NCBI GenBank assembly: GCA_025361705.1
Contig: JANYJW010000029.1
Location: 1 to 32,519, forward strand
DNA from: Gemmatimonas sp.
GTDB lineage: Bacteria > Gemmatimonadota > Gemmatimonadetes > Gemmatimonadales > Gemmatimonadaceae
Reading direction: 5' to 3'
DNA: 32,519 nt
Shown here: positions 14,974-23,800 of the stretch, in pieces
Layout of the letters: every line of letters starts with the position of its first letter
How positions within the stretch are numbered: position 1 is the first letter of the stretch
Translations under genes and position numbers: made by a program
The notes under the pieces: generated by a model
What the model saw: only the letters and a program-made list of their open reading frames with translations
Database searches by the model: none
Told to the model about the DNA's origin: nothing

Positions 14974-16068
14974 ATGCGCCACGCTGCCTGCGTTGCCCTC
15001 GTCGCCATCGCGTGCGTTGCCGCGGTCGCGGACCTGCGCGCGCAATCGGCCGAACAGCCGTACTTCGAGTTCCAGGTCAGCACGCCGGTGCGGCAGCTGG
15101 TGCAGCAGCCGTTCGTCTTTGCCATTGCGGGGAGCAAGAGCGAACGGCCGGCCGCGCCACCGAACGCGCCGGCCATGTCGTTGCCGGACATGCCTCCGGC
15201 CGCCACCCTGCCGCGCACGCCTGCGCCGCCCTTGGGGACCGTCGACGGGTGGATGATCACCCAGAAGGTCACGGTCGATTCGGGCGACGGCAGCGCCGAG
15301 AAGATCCTCGCGATGCGCATGCACGGTTCTGGGGGGCGCCTGCGGGTGGAGATCTCGAGTGCGTCGGCGGGCGCGGCGGGTGGCATGGTCATGCTGGTGG
15401 ACTCGACGGCCAACCGCCGGTCGCAGCTGATGCCGAACATGCAGATGGTGACGGTCAGCCCATTGGTTGATGCACGCAGCGCGACGATCCGCACCGAGCC
15501 GACGTTTGCGTCGCGCACGATCACCGACCTCGGCGACGGCGAACGCATCGCGGGCTTGCCCACCCGGCACTACCGCATCGAAGGCGTGGCCGGCACGCGC
15601 GTGACGCTGGGCAACCGCTCCTGTGTCATCGAGCGGCATGCCACGACGGAAATGTGGATGACGCCCGATGCGACCGCGGCAGCCATGCAGCGGAACTTGC
15701 GCGGCGTTGGCCGGCTCCTGCAAAGCATGGCACAGATTGGCCAGGGGACGGGCATGGCGCTGAGTGACATGCCACCGGGCACGCCACTGAAGTCCATCGG
15801 CCAGCTTCCCCACCGGGGCAGGGACGGCGCGGCGCGTCGGGTGATGATCACGTCCGAGATCACCGCTTTTGGCAGCGGGCCCATCGACGCGGCGTTATTT
15901 GAGGCACTCGAGGGATATCAGGTGATCGACGCCACCACAGTGACGTCGACCGCCCGTATCGATTCGATGGTTCGAGTTTCCATGGCCCGCGTCTTCGCTC
16001 GCATGATCGATTCGACGGCGACGGTCCCCGGCGAAACGCGCACCTGCACCACGACGCCGAAGCCCTGA
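14974..16068 (+). CDS. Secreted DUF4412-like protein
   Basis: The 364-aa product begins with a Sec signal (MRHAACVALVAIACVAAVADLRAQ). The mature part has a Pro-rich linker (about residues 55-90) and then blocks of the type found in DUF4412 proteins: GWMITQKVTVDSGDGSAEKI, RLRVEISSASAG, MVMLVDSTANRRSQLMPNMQ, ERIAGLPTRHYRIEG and EMWMTPDAT. These proteins read as beta-rich outer-membrane or periplasmic proteins of unknown role. AGGAC lies 6 nt before the ATG. It starts 44 bp after the galactosidase gene and could be a distal member of that operon, but the content gives no functional link. Family name is by eye, moderate certainty. Confidence 0.8.
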   Translation: MRHAACVALVAIACVAAVADLRAQSAEQPYFEFQVSTPVRQLVQQPFVFAIAGSKSERPAAPPNAPAMSLPDMPPAATLPRTPAPPLGTVDGWMITQKVTVDSGDGSAEKILAMRMHGSGGRLRVEISSASAGAAGGMVMLVDSTANRRSQLMPNMQMVTVSPLVDARSATIRTEPTFASRTITDLGDGERIAGLPTRHYRIEGVAGTRVTLGNRSCVIERHATTEMWMTPDATAAAMQRNLRGVGRLLQSMAQIGQGTGMALSDMPPGTPLKSIGQLPHRGRDGAARRVMITSEITAFGSGPIDAALFEALEGYQVIDATTVTSTARIDSMVRVSMARVFARMIDSTATVPGETRTCTTTPKP

Positions 16069-16101
16069 CCGCTCGCCCCAGGTCCACCTCTGAGAGTCCG
16101 C

Positions 16102-17430
16102 GTGCCGACACTGCGTCTTCCCCATCCGCTGGTCCTGCTGCTGGTCTGCGTCCTTGTTGCCGCCAGCCTCACGCATCTCCTTCCGGCTGGTCAATTCGAT
16201 CGTCGTGATGACGCGGCCACCGGACGCACCGTCGTCGTCGCCAACACGTACCACCGCGTCGAGGCCGCGCCCGTCGGGCCGTTCGCGGCCCTCGTCAGCG
16301 TGCCGCGCGGCTTCGTGGCCGGCGTCGAGGTGATAGCGCTGGTGCTGCTGGCCGGCGGCGCATGGACCGTCATCGACAAGGCGGGCACGCTGCGCGCCAT
16401 TGTCGATGAACTCGTGGCGCGCTTCGGACAGCGGCGCTACCTGATCGTCGTCATCCTCTCCCTGGCGTTCGCGGCAGGCGGCGTGATGGAGAACATGCAG
16501 GAAGAGATCATCCCACTGGCGCCCGCGCTCCTGTTGCTCGCTGCGGGCCTGGGCTACGACGGCGTGACCGTCGCCGCCATGAGCCTGGGCGCCGCAATGG
16601 TGGGCAGCGCGTTCAGTCCCATCAACCCGTTCCAAGCCGGCATCGCGCTCAAGCTCGCGCAGCTGCCGCTGCTCTCGGGCGCGGGCCTGCGCATCGGCAT
16701 GCTGCTGGTTGCCGTTGCGCTGTGGACGGGGTGGACCATCCGCCACGCCGAACGCACGCGCGTGGCGCCGGTCGCCACGTCGGCGCGCGCGCACGCGGCA
16801 TTCGACTGGCGTCAGCAGCTGATTCTCATGATGGTCGCCGCGCCGTTTGTCGCGTACGTCATCGGCGTGCTCCGGTACAACTGGGGCTTCAACGAACTCT
16901 CGGCGGCCTTCCTCCTTGCGGGCATTGCCATTGGCCTCGTGGGGCGGCTGGGCGTGGAGGGCACCGTGGAGGCATATCTCGACGGCATGCGCTCGGTGGT
17001 GGGCGCGGCCGTGATGATCGGCGTGGCACGCTCCATCTCGCTGGTACTCGAGGACGGCCACGTCATCGACACCATTCTGCAGTTCCTGGTGACGCCGCTG
17101 GCGCACGCGCCGCGTCCGCTCGCGGCCATCCTGATGGTGCCCGTGCAGGCGCTGCTGCACGTGCCGGTGAGCAGCGTCAGCGGGCAGGCGGTGCTGACCA
17201 TGCCCGTGCTGGTGCCGCTCTCCGACTTGCTCGGTATCTCGCGACAGGCGACGGTGCTCGCGTATCAGACCGGCGCGGGGCTCACCGAGTTTTGGACGCC
17301 GACCAACGGCGCGCTGATGGCGATCCTGCTGAGCCTCAAGTGCCCGTTTGACCGGTGGCTGCGTTTTGCCCTGCCCATGGTACTCGCGTTGACCGCGCTT
17401 GGCATTGCCGGCATGCTGGTGGCGCTGTGA
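16102..17430 (+). CDS. YfcC/DcuC-family membrane carrier
   Basis: The 442-aa protein has about 12 membrane segments and the family's N-terminus, LPHPLVLLLVCVLVAASLTHLLPAGQFDR. It also has PRGFVAGVEVIALVLLAGGAWTVIDKAG, then FSPINPFQAGIALKLAQLPLLSG and near the end AYQTGAGLTEFWTPTNGALMA. These are the two re-entrant substrate loops of the C4-dicarboxylate/basic-amino-acid carrier group (YfcC, DcuC, ArcD-like). Substrates reported for relatives are dicarboxylates, short-chain acids or arginine/ornithine. The start is GTG 16102 with a weak GAGAG upstream, 33 bp after the DUF4412-like gene. An M24-fold hydrolase lies three genes downstream, so import of an amino-acid-like compound is possible but unproven. 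Confidence 0.87.
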   Translation: MPTLRLPHPLVLLLVCVLVAASLTHLLPAGQFDRRDDAATGRTVVVANTYHRVEAAPVGPFAALVSVPRGFVAGVEVIALVLLAGGAWTVIDKAGTLRAIVDELVARFGQRRYLIVVILSLAFAAGGVMENMQEEIIPLAPALLLLAAGLGYDGVTVAAMSLGAAMVGSAFSPINPFQAGIALKLAQLPLLSGAGLRIGMLLVAVALWTGWTIRHAERTRVAPVATSARAHAAFDWRQQLILMMVAAPFVAYVIGVLRYNWGFNELSAAFLLAGIAIGLVGRLGVEGTVEAYLDGMRSVVGAAVMIGVARSISLVLEDGHVIDTILQFLVTPLAHAPRPLAAILMVPVQALLHVPVSSVSGQAVLTMPVLVPLSDLLGISRQATVLAYQTGAGLTEFWTPTNGALMAILLSLKCPFDRWLRFALPMVLALTALGIAGMLVAL

Positions 17431-17571
17431 CGCAAGCCCAGCGAACCAGGTCATGACCGTCCTGACGCGCGTCAGCCGGCGCCCGGTGGCGGGGAGTCCC
17501 CGCGTCCCCCTATCTATATGGAAGCCCGGCCGCAGCAATCATCACCGCGTTGCACCATCGGAGCGTGCACC

Positions 17572-17763
17572 ATGTCGCAGCAACTGAGGGGCGCCCTCAT
17601 CACCATGCTCGTCGGCTTTATGTTTGTCGGCGCGGAGTTCCAGTTCAAGGCCAAGACGTCGCTGGCGGGCATCTTCATTCTCGGCATGGGTGCGGGACTC
17701 CTGCTGGGTGACCGCATGGGCCGGCGGCATGCGGACCCGACGCCCCCAACGCAGCCGCTCTAG
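17572..17763 (+). CDS. Small two-helix membrane protein
   Basis: This 63-aa protein has two hydrophobic stretches (about residues 6-22, LRGALITMLVGFMFVGA, and 31-46, AGIFILGMGAGLLLGD) followed by a basic, Pro-rich tail. GGAG lies 8 nt before the ATG at 17572. Its TAG stop is directly followed, with no gap, by the ATG of the reductase-like gene, so translation of the two is probably coupled. I do not recognise a family. The 141 bp before it, after the YfcC gene, contain no evident gene or terminator. Confidence 0.75.
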   Translation: MSQQLRGALITMLVGFMFVGAEFQFKAKTSLAGIFILGMGAGLLLGDRMGRRHADPTPPTQPL

Positions 17764-18291
17764 ATGCGACGCGTTCGCTACAACGTCGCCGCGAGTCTCG
17801 ACGGCTACATCGCCACGGCTGACGGTGGCTACGACTGGATTCCGGAGGATCCCACGGTCGATTTTGGCGCACTCTTTGCCACGGTCGATACGGTGCTGCT
17901 TGGGCGACACAGCTACGAAGTGACGCGCCGCACGAGTGAGATGGCCTGGCCCGTGGGGAGCCGCATCTACGTGTTCTCCACGACGCTGCGCCAGCACGAG
18001 CATCCCGGCGTCACCGTCGTGCGCGACCATACGGCCGACGTTGTGGCTGCGTTGCGCGCTGAGCCCGGCGATGGCGACATCTGGCTCTTTGGTGGCGGGC
18101 GGCTGTTCAGCAGCCTGCTGGCCGCGGGACAGGTGGATCGCGTCGAAGTGAGTGTCGTGCCAGTGCTGCTTGGCGGCGGCATCCCGCTCAATTTGCCGGG
18201 AACGCCGCAGGCGGCCCTCACCCTGCTTGACACGCGCTCCTACCCCAGCGGCATCGTCATGCTGAACTACTCGGTGAACGACGCCCGTTGA
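17764..18291 (+). CDS. Dihydrofolate reductase family protein (RibD C-terminal fold)
   Basis: This 175-aa cytoplasmic protein has the RibD_C/DHFR-like fold: YNVAASLDGYIATADGGYDWI at the N-terminus, TVLLGRHSYEV, RIYVFSTTLRQ, GDIWLFGGGRLFSSLLAAGQVDRVEVSVVPVLLGGGIPL and a closing Leu-rich strand. The GGG loop and the LGR motif bind NAD(P)H in relatives. This group (YyaP/YwjB-like) is usually annotated as a reductase, but substrates are unknown and few members replace true FolA. It begins at the base after the small membrane gene's stop and ends 25 bp before the M24-fold gene, so it sits inside an operon-like run. Confidence 0.92.
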   Translation: MRRVRYNVAASLDGYIATADGGYDWIPEDPTVDFGALFATVDTVLLGRHSYEVTRRTSEMAWPVGSRIYVFSTTLRQHEHPGVTVVRDHTADVVAALRAEPGDGDIWLFGGGRLFSSLLAAGQVDRVEVSVVPVLLGGGIPLNLPGTPQAALTLLDTRSYPSGIVMLNYSVNDAR

Positions 18292-18316
18292 CCCACTGTC
18301 TGCGCCGGAGCCCGTC

Positions 18317-19486
18317 ATGACGCGACCGCAGCCACTCAACACGCCACCGCTGCCACAGGAAATGGCCAAGCGCCTCGCCCGCGTCCGAGCGCTGATGGAT
18401 GCCCGGCAGCTCGATGTGTACGTGGCGGCGTCGCCCGACAATGTCTTCTACCTGACGCACTTCGCGAATTTTGTGCACGAGCGGCCGTTCATCCTGGTCA
18501 TTGCACTGACTGGCGCGCCGCGTTTCGTCGTGCCGCGCCTCGAAATCCCGCATGTGCGCACGCGCGCCGTGGGCGATGTGGAGCTCGTCGAATATCCCGA
18601 GTTCCCGGCGCCGGCTGGCCAAGGATGGGACGATCACCTGCGCGCGCTCATTCCCTCGCACGCACGCGTTGGCGTGGAGTCGACATGCCCACTGTACGTG
18701 GCCGAGGCGCTGCCTGGCACGTACGTGCGCACCGACGTCCTCGATGACGCGCGTGTCATCAAGACGCCGTACGAACAGGGACGCATCGCGTACAGTTGCG
18801 CGCTTGTCAGCGAGGCGCACCAGCGTTTTCTGGCGCTCGCGCATCCCGGCAAGACGCTGCTGCACGCGGCCACCGAGGTGACCGCCGGGCTGCTGCCACG
18901 CATCCTGCGCGACAACCCGTTCACCAACATGCTGGCCACGCGCATCCAGGCGGTCTTCCAGCCGCCGTCGGTGAGCCACGATCCGCACAACTTCACCAAC
19001 GTGCACATGACGATGGTCGAAGGCGGGCCGCACGTGTCGATCATCAACGCCACCGTCAACGGCTACGGCGCGGAGATCGAACGCTGCTGGTTTCTGGGAT
19101 CCGTGCCGGACAACACGCGGCGCCCGTTCGACGTCATGCTCGAAGCGCGCGCCCTCGCCTTCGCGTTGACCGTGCCGGGGCAGGTGATGGGCGAGGTGGA
19201 TCGCCGGGTCACGGAGGTGTTTCGCAAGGCGGGCTATGGCGAGCACCTGCTGCACCGCACGGGCCATGGCATCGGCGTCACAGGGCACGAAGCGCCATTT
19301 CTTGCCGACGGCCACGAACACGTCATCGAGCCGGGGATGGTTTTCACCATCGAACCCGGCGTCTACCTCAAGGGCATCGGGGGCTTCCGCCACTCCGACA
19401 CGCTGCTCACGACGGACACCGGCAACGTGGTGCTTACCGATGGCCCGGTGCTGCTGGACGATGTCACCCTGCCGCTCGCGGGATAG
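18317..19486 (+). CDS. M24 pita-bread-fold hydrolase, creatinase-like (metal ligands altered)
   Basis: This 389-aa cytoplasmic protein has the two domains of Xaa-Pro peptidases and creatinase: an N-terminal creatinase_N domain (residues about 20-160) and the pita-bread catalytic domain (170-385). His317 (TGHGIG) and Glu346 (TIEPG) are kept. At the other three metal-ligand positions I read Ile243/Asn244 instead of Asp, Glu253 (YGAEIER) instead of Asp, and Ser360 (RHSD) instead of Glu. Creatinase, which cleaves creatine without metal, also lacks these ligands, and its local pattern (GY..ER) is similar. A true Mn/Co aminopeptidase is therefore unlikely. Alternatives are creatine or ectoine-type amidohydrolysis or another C-N cleavage. 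It follows the reductase gene by 25 bp, with no clear ribosome site. Confidence 0.85.
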   Translation: MTRPQPLNTPPLPQEMAKRLARVRALMDARQLDVYVAASPDNVFYLTHFANFVHERPFILVIALTGAPRFVVPRLEIPHVRTRAVGDVELVEYPEFPAPAGQGWDDHLRALIPSHARVGVESTCPLYVAEALPGTYVRTDVLDDARVIKTPYEQGRIAYSCALVSEAHQRFLALAHPGKTLLHAATEVTAGLLPRILRDNPFTNMLATRIQAVFQPPSVSHDPHNFTNVHMTMVEGGPHVSIINATVNGYGAEIERCWFLGSVPDNTRRPFDVMLEARALAFALTVPGQVMGEVDRRVTEVFRKAGYGEHLLHRTGHGIGVTGHEAPFLADGHEHVIEPGMVFTIEPGVYLKGIGGFRHSDTLLTTDTGNVVLTDGPVLLDDVTLPLAG

Positions 19487-19546
19487 ACGCGCGCTGAATT
19501 GCCCCAGGAAGAGGTTAGATTGCGCGCGTGGCACACGGAGGATGAG

Positions 19547-20200
19547 ATGAACGGACCGTCGAACAAGGCGCATCGCGTACAGTCACTCGGTGAGGAAATC
19601 GCCAACAGCATCAGCCACGGGCTTGGGTTCCTGGCCGCACTGGTCGCGTTGCCGTTTCTCATCCTCGGCGCTTGGCAGCACGGCGCCACGGCGGTGGTCG
19701 GCGCGGCCGTCTTTGGCGCCACGATGTCGCTGCTGTACCTCACGTCGACCATCTACCACGCGCTCGCCGAGAACCGCGCCAAGCGCGTCTTCCGGATCCT
19801 CGATCACGGCGCCATCTACCTGCTGATCGCCGGCACCTACACGCCGTTCACGCTGGGCGCGCTGCACGGCGCGTGGGGATGGACGCTGTTCGTCCTCATC
19901 TGGGTGCTCGCCATCTTCGGCGTCGTGCTCAAGTCGATGGGCGGCATCAAGTACCACAGACTGTCCACCGCCCTGTATCTGGCGATGGGGTGGCTGGTCG
20001 TCATCGCCGCCAAGCCGCTCTGGTTGCATGTGCCGGGGTGGGGGCTTTTCTGGCTGGGCATGGGCGGCTTGGCGTACACGGCCGGCGTCGGGTTCTACAT
20101 CGCGTCCCACCGCGTGCGCTACGCGCACTTCGTGTGGCATCTGTTCGTGTTGACGGGCACGGCGTGCCATTATGTGGCGGTGCTGCACTACGCCGCATAG
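19547..20200 (+). CDS. Hemolysin III / PAQR family membrane protein
   Basis: The 217-aa protein has seven membrane segments and the HlyIII/YqfA pattern: SLGEEIANSISHGLG at the N-terminus, STIYHAL, RILDHGAIYLLIAGTYTPF and the closing AHFVWHLFVLTGTACHYVAV. The conserved His residues in the N-terminal, IYH, DH and H...H regions hold the zinc in PAQR receptors and suggest amide-hydrolase-like chemistry, although bacterial members are of uncertain role and hemolysis is not established. GGAGG lies 5 nt before the ATG at 19547. A TTAGATT motif at 19515-19521 could be its -10 box, about 25 nt before the start. Confidence 0.93.
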   Translation: MNGPSNKAHRVQSLGEEIANSISHGLGFLAALVALPFLILGAWQHGATAVVGAAVFGATMSLLYLTSTIYHALAENRAKRVFRILDHGAIYLLIAGTYTPFTLGALHGAWGWTLFVLIWVLAIFGVVLKSMGGIKYHRLSTALYLAMGWLVVIAAKPLWLHVPGWGLFWLGMGGLAYTAGVGFYIASHRVRYAHFVWHLFVLTGTACHYVAVLHYAA

Positions 20201-20321
20201 GGGCTGGGTGAAGGCTGTGTGACGCTGTCCTGAGTGGCGATGGCGCAATCTCGAGCGTGTGGCCGACGCGCACTGATGTGGATTCGTCGACCAATGTGCG
20301 TGCGCCGATGAACGAGGCACG

Positions 20322-20327
20322 TATATT
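20322..20327 (+). promoter_or_regulatory. Probable -10 box giving a leaderless transcript
   Basis: TATATT ends 6 nt before the ATG at 20334. A start point 7 nt after the -10 box would be the A of the ATG itself, and no Shine-Dalgarno sequence is present. This is the TANNNT-N6-ATG layout of leaderless genes in other high-GC bacteria. No clear -35 box. Confidence 0.45.
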
Positions 20328-20333
20328 CCCGAT

Positions 20334-20765
20334 ATGCGACTCCATCGTCCGCGCGTCGGCGCTGCCTCCACCCGGATCCTCGTGCTCGAAGCCGTCGGCT
20401 TTTTCGTCATCGCCGGCGCCGTCTGGCTGGATGAGTTGCTGGACTTGCCGCACATCGCCTTCGGGTCACCCGCTTCGCCGTTTCGCCCCGAAGAGGCGGC
20501 GGCGGAGTCGGGTCTGGTGGTGGTGCTTGGTGCCGCCATCATCTACTGGAGCTATCGCACACTCAGTCGAATGGCGTACCTCGAGTCGCTCATCGTGGTC
20601 TGCGGGTGGTGCCATCGCGTGAAGCTCGATGCGCAGTGGGTGAGCCTCGAGTTGTTCCTGCGCGAACACCGCGCCGAGACGAGCCACGGCATCTGTCCGG
20701 CGTGCACCACCGAGATGCTGGCGGCCGAGGATCCGCGTGGACACGAACCAGCGGCTCCTGGTTGA
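20334..20765 (+). CDS. Two-helix membrane protein with CxxC...CPxC metal-binding tail
   Basis: The 143-aa product has two hydrophobic segments (about residues 15-33 and 59-75) and a cytoplasm-size tail VCGWCHRVKLDAQWVSLELF, then ETSHGICPACTTEM. The tail, CxxC, Trp about ten residues later, then SHGxCPxC, is the same motif often found after PAS domains or in hybrid histidine kinases and response regulators, where it probably holds a metal or senses redox. Here it stands alone with no kinase. CGWCH also fits the c-type heme motif CxxCH, but a second CxxC makes a zinc- or iron-ribbon more likely. There is no good ribosome site; the gene appears leaderless. A two-sided hairpin terminator follows. 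Confidence 0.75.
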   Translation: MRLHRPRVGAASTRILVLEAVGFFVIAGAVWLDELLDLPHIAFGSPASPFRPEEAAAESGLVVVLGAAIIYWSYRTLSRMAYLESLIVVCGWCHRVKLDAQWVSLELFLREHRAETSHGICPACTTEMLAAEDPRGHEPAAPG

Positions 20766-20814
20766 TGGCCCGGTGTCGCGAGCGCCTTGACGGGCGCGTC
20801 GTGGTGTGCACAAT

Positions 20815-20852
20815 GCACAACGGGCCCCGGAGTGATCCGGAGCCCGTTGTGT
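20815..20852. terminator. Hairpin between convergent genes, probable bidirectional terminator
   Basis: ACAACGGGC-C-CCGG pairs with CCGG-A-GCCCGTTGT around the loop AGTGAT: a 14-bp stem with one mismatch, extended by two pairs at the base. It lies between the plus-strand Cys-tail protein gene (ends 20765) and the minus-strand repeat lipoprotein gene (ends 20881) and can serve both. There is no T-run on either side. Confidence 0.75.
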
Positions 20853-20880
20853 CGTGCGCTGGGGGGCCAACGAGTGTGCG

Positions 20881-23800
20881 CTACGGCTTGAGGTAGATCC
20901 AACCCTTCGTGGTGGAGCCGTCGTTCCAGGTGGCGGTCACCAGATAGTAGTGTCCCTTGATGAAGCTGCCCGTCGAGGTCGAGAGGCTGTAGGTGTAGAT
21001 CCCGTCATCGGCGCTGTTGTCGCCGTCGTCGTGCACCGTGAACACGTTGGTGCCGGAGAACGCCGTCGCGCCGGGCGCGGTGAGCCCATTGGTGCCGCGG
21101 TCCTGCACCAGCAGGTTGCCCTTGGCCGTGCCGACGGCGCGCCCGTTCGCATCAACGAGACGGCACGACACCACGATCCTGGTGCCCTTGGCGACGCCGG
21201 CGGATGTTGGCGGCGGCGTGACGCTGTTGTTGATGGGTGACGCGAAGCAGCCCTGTTGGCCGTATCCGGTGACCGTGAGCGTTCCGTTCACGGCGAGCAT
21301 GGCGTAGTTCGCCGGGTTCACCGGCGTGATGCTGGCGGTGGTCACGTTGGCGCCCGAGACGAGCGCGCCGGGCACCACCGTCGTGCAGGTCACGGTGCCA
21401 GCGTCTCCTGCGAGCAGGCCCGAGACCGTGCACGGCAGTGTCGGTGTCGTACCGCCCACCGGCATCGCGCCGGAGCCAGCCGTTGCCGTTGCGGTGCGCT
21501 TGGCAATCGAAATCATTTGCGTCACGGGCGCGGCAGCTGCGTAGTAGCTGGCGTCACCACCCTGCGCTGCGGTCAGCGTGCAGCTGCCGGCGCCAGACAG
21601 CGTGACGATGTTGCCGGCCACCGCGCACGCGCTGCCCGCACCAACCGTGAGGGTCACCGGCAGCGCGGCACTCGATGTGGCACTCACCGCGAAGGCTGCG
21701 TCACCATAGGTCTTTGCGCCGGGCGCCGGGAAGCTGATGAACTGCGCCGCCTTGTTCAGCGCGATGCTCACCGTCGCCGACGGGCCGGCGTTGTAGTTGC
21801 CGTCGCCCGCGCGTGCGGCCGATACGACGCACGCGCCCGCGCCGCTGAGGATGGTCACCTGGCCGGACGCGGCATTCACCGTGCACGCGGCCGGCGTGAG
21901 GCTCGCATCAAACGTCACGCTGCCCGTTCCGGCTCCGCCCGTTGCAGTCACTGGCACGGTGCCGCTGCCGTACGTCGCTGTCGGTGGCGCCGTCAACGTC
22001 AACGCCGACTGGTTGGCTTTGCCGATGACGAGCGTGCCCGAGGCGACAGCCGCCGCGTAGTTCGGGTCGGCGAGCGTCGCCGCGACGGCATAGCTGCCGG
22101 CGTTCGATGGCAGCGTGGCACTGCCGTCATAGGTCATCGTGATGCCGGCCAGCGCCGGCGTCGTACTCGCCGTCGCGCTCTTTGGCGCGCCGTCGTACAT
22201 CGCGCTGAGGTTGCCGAGCACAATGGTGGTCGACGCCTTGTTGATGGCAATCGCAAATGTCGGCGAACTGACGGCGCTGAAATTGCCGTCGTCCGCTTTG
22301 GTCGCGGTGACGGCGCACGTCCCCGTGCCGCTGGTGACCGTCAACACTCCGGCGGACGAAATGGTGCACGCGGTCGAGCCAGCGGCGGCAAACGTCACCG
22401 CCCCGATGCCACTGCCGCCCGAGCTGTTAAGTTGCAGCGGCGCGTCGCCGAACGTCGCAGTGCCTGGTCCCGTCACGCTGAGGGCAGACTGGGAGCCCTT
22501 GGCGATGACCAACGTGCCCGTTGCATCGATGGACACGTAGTCCGCGTTGGTGAGATGTGCGACGACGGCATACGAGCCGGCCGCAGTGGGCGGCGTCGGT
22601 GCGCCGTTGTAGGTGATGGCCACGTCCGTCAATCCGACCGGGGCTGTCGTCGCCGTCGCACTGCGCGGCGTGCCGTTGAAAGTCTGGGCCAGACCGCCGA
22701 GCGTGATGGTGGCCGCTGCCTTGGTCACCGCCAGCGTGAACGCGGCGGACGTCACCGTCAGATAGTTGTCGTCCGCAGACTTCGTTGCGGTCATGTCGCA
22801 GGTGCCGGTGCCGTGGGTCGCCGTCACGGTCCCGTCCGCCGTCACGGCACACGCCGTCGACGATCCCGCGCTGAACGTGACCGCGCCCGTGCCGCCGCCG
22901 CCGGTCGTCGCCAGCGCGACCGTGCTTCCGCCAAATGCAATCGTGCCGGCGCCGGTCACAACCAGCGCCGCCTGCGGTGCCTTGCTCACCGTGACGCTGA
23001 ACGCGGCAGAAGTCACGGGGCTGTAATTCACGTCGCCGGCATTCGTCGCCGTGACGGCGCACGTACCGGTGCCGCTCGTGATCGTCAGCAGACCCGAGGT
23101 GCTGACCGAACAGGCCGTCGATCCCGTGGCCGCAAATGTCACGGCGCCGGTGCCACTGCCTCCCGTGGCAGCCAGCTGCACGGCCGCATCACCGTACATG
23201 GCGGCACCCGGCCCGGTGACGGTCACTGCCGATTGCGCCGCGCGCGCGATGACCAGCGTGCCAGTCATCGTGCCTTCGTAGCTGGGATTTGTCAGCGTGG
23301 CCACCACGGAATAGCTCCCGCCATCCGTCGGTGCCGTCGCCGATCCGTTGTACGTGACGTTTACTGTCATGAGGCCGGTGGGCGTCGTGGAGACCGTGAC
23401 GCTCTTGGCGGTGCCATCGTAGCCCTGGCTCAATCCGCCAAGCGACAGCGATGCCTGGTTCTTGAGGCCGATCACCGTAAAGGTGTCCGCGGGGGGCACG
23501 AAGGTGACGCCAGCCGGCACGTCGCCTCCGGCGTGCGGCGTGGCGATGAGCGTGTTGGTGCCGGCAATGGCACCTATCGTCCAGCACGCGCCCGCCTTGC
23601 CGTTCACGTTCGTCGTTGTCGAGGCTGTGGATCCAAAGGCGCCACATGCCCGCGACACGGAGCTGTCCATGGCCGTCTGTCCGCCGCCTTGGCCGATGGC
23701 CCAGGTCACGGGGACGTTCTGCAGAATCGTGCCGTTGAAGGTCTTCAAGGTCACGCGCGGCCGGCATTCGGGCACCACCGCCGATCCAACGGCGGCCTCG

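Noticed and set aside
15895-17538. 547-codon minus-strand frame opposite the YfcC-type carrier
   Set aside because: Shadow frame with His/Arg/Asp-rich composition and no recognizable domains.
21262-23460. Possible CRISPR-like or mobile repeat array
   Set aside because: Repeats are in frame, diverged and encode beta-domain units; there are no constant short repeats with unique spacers.
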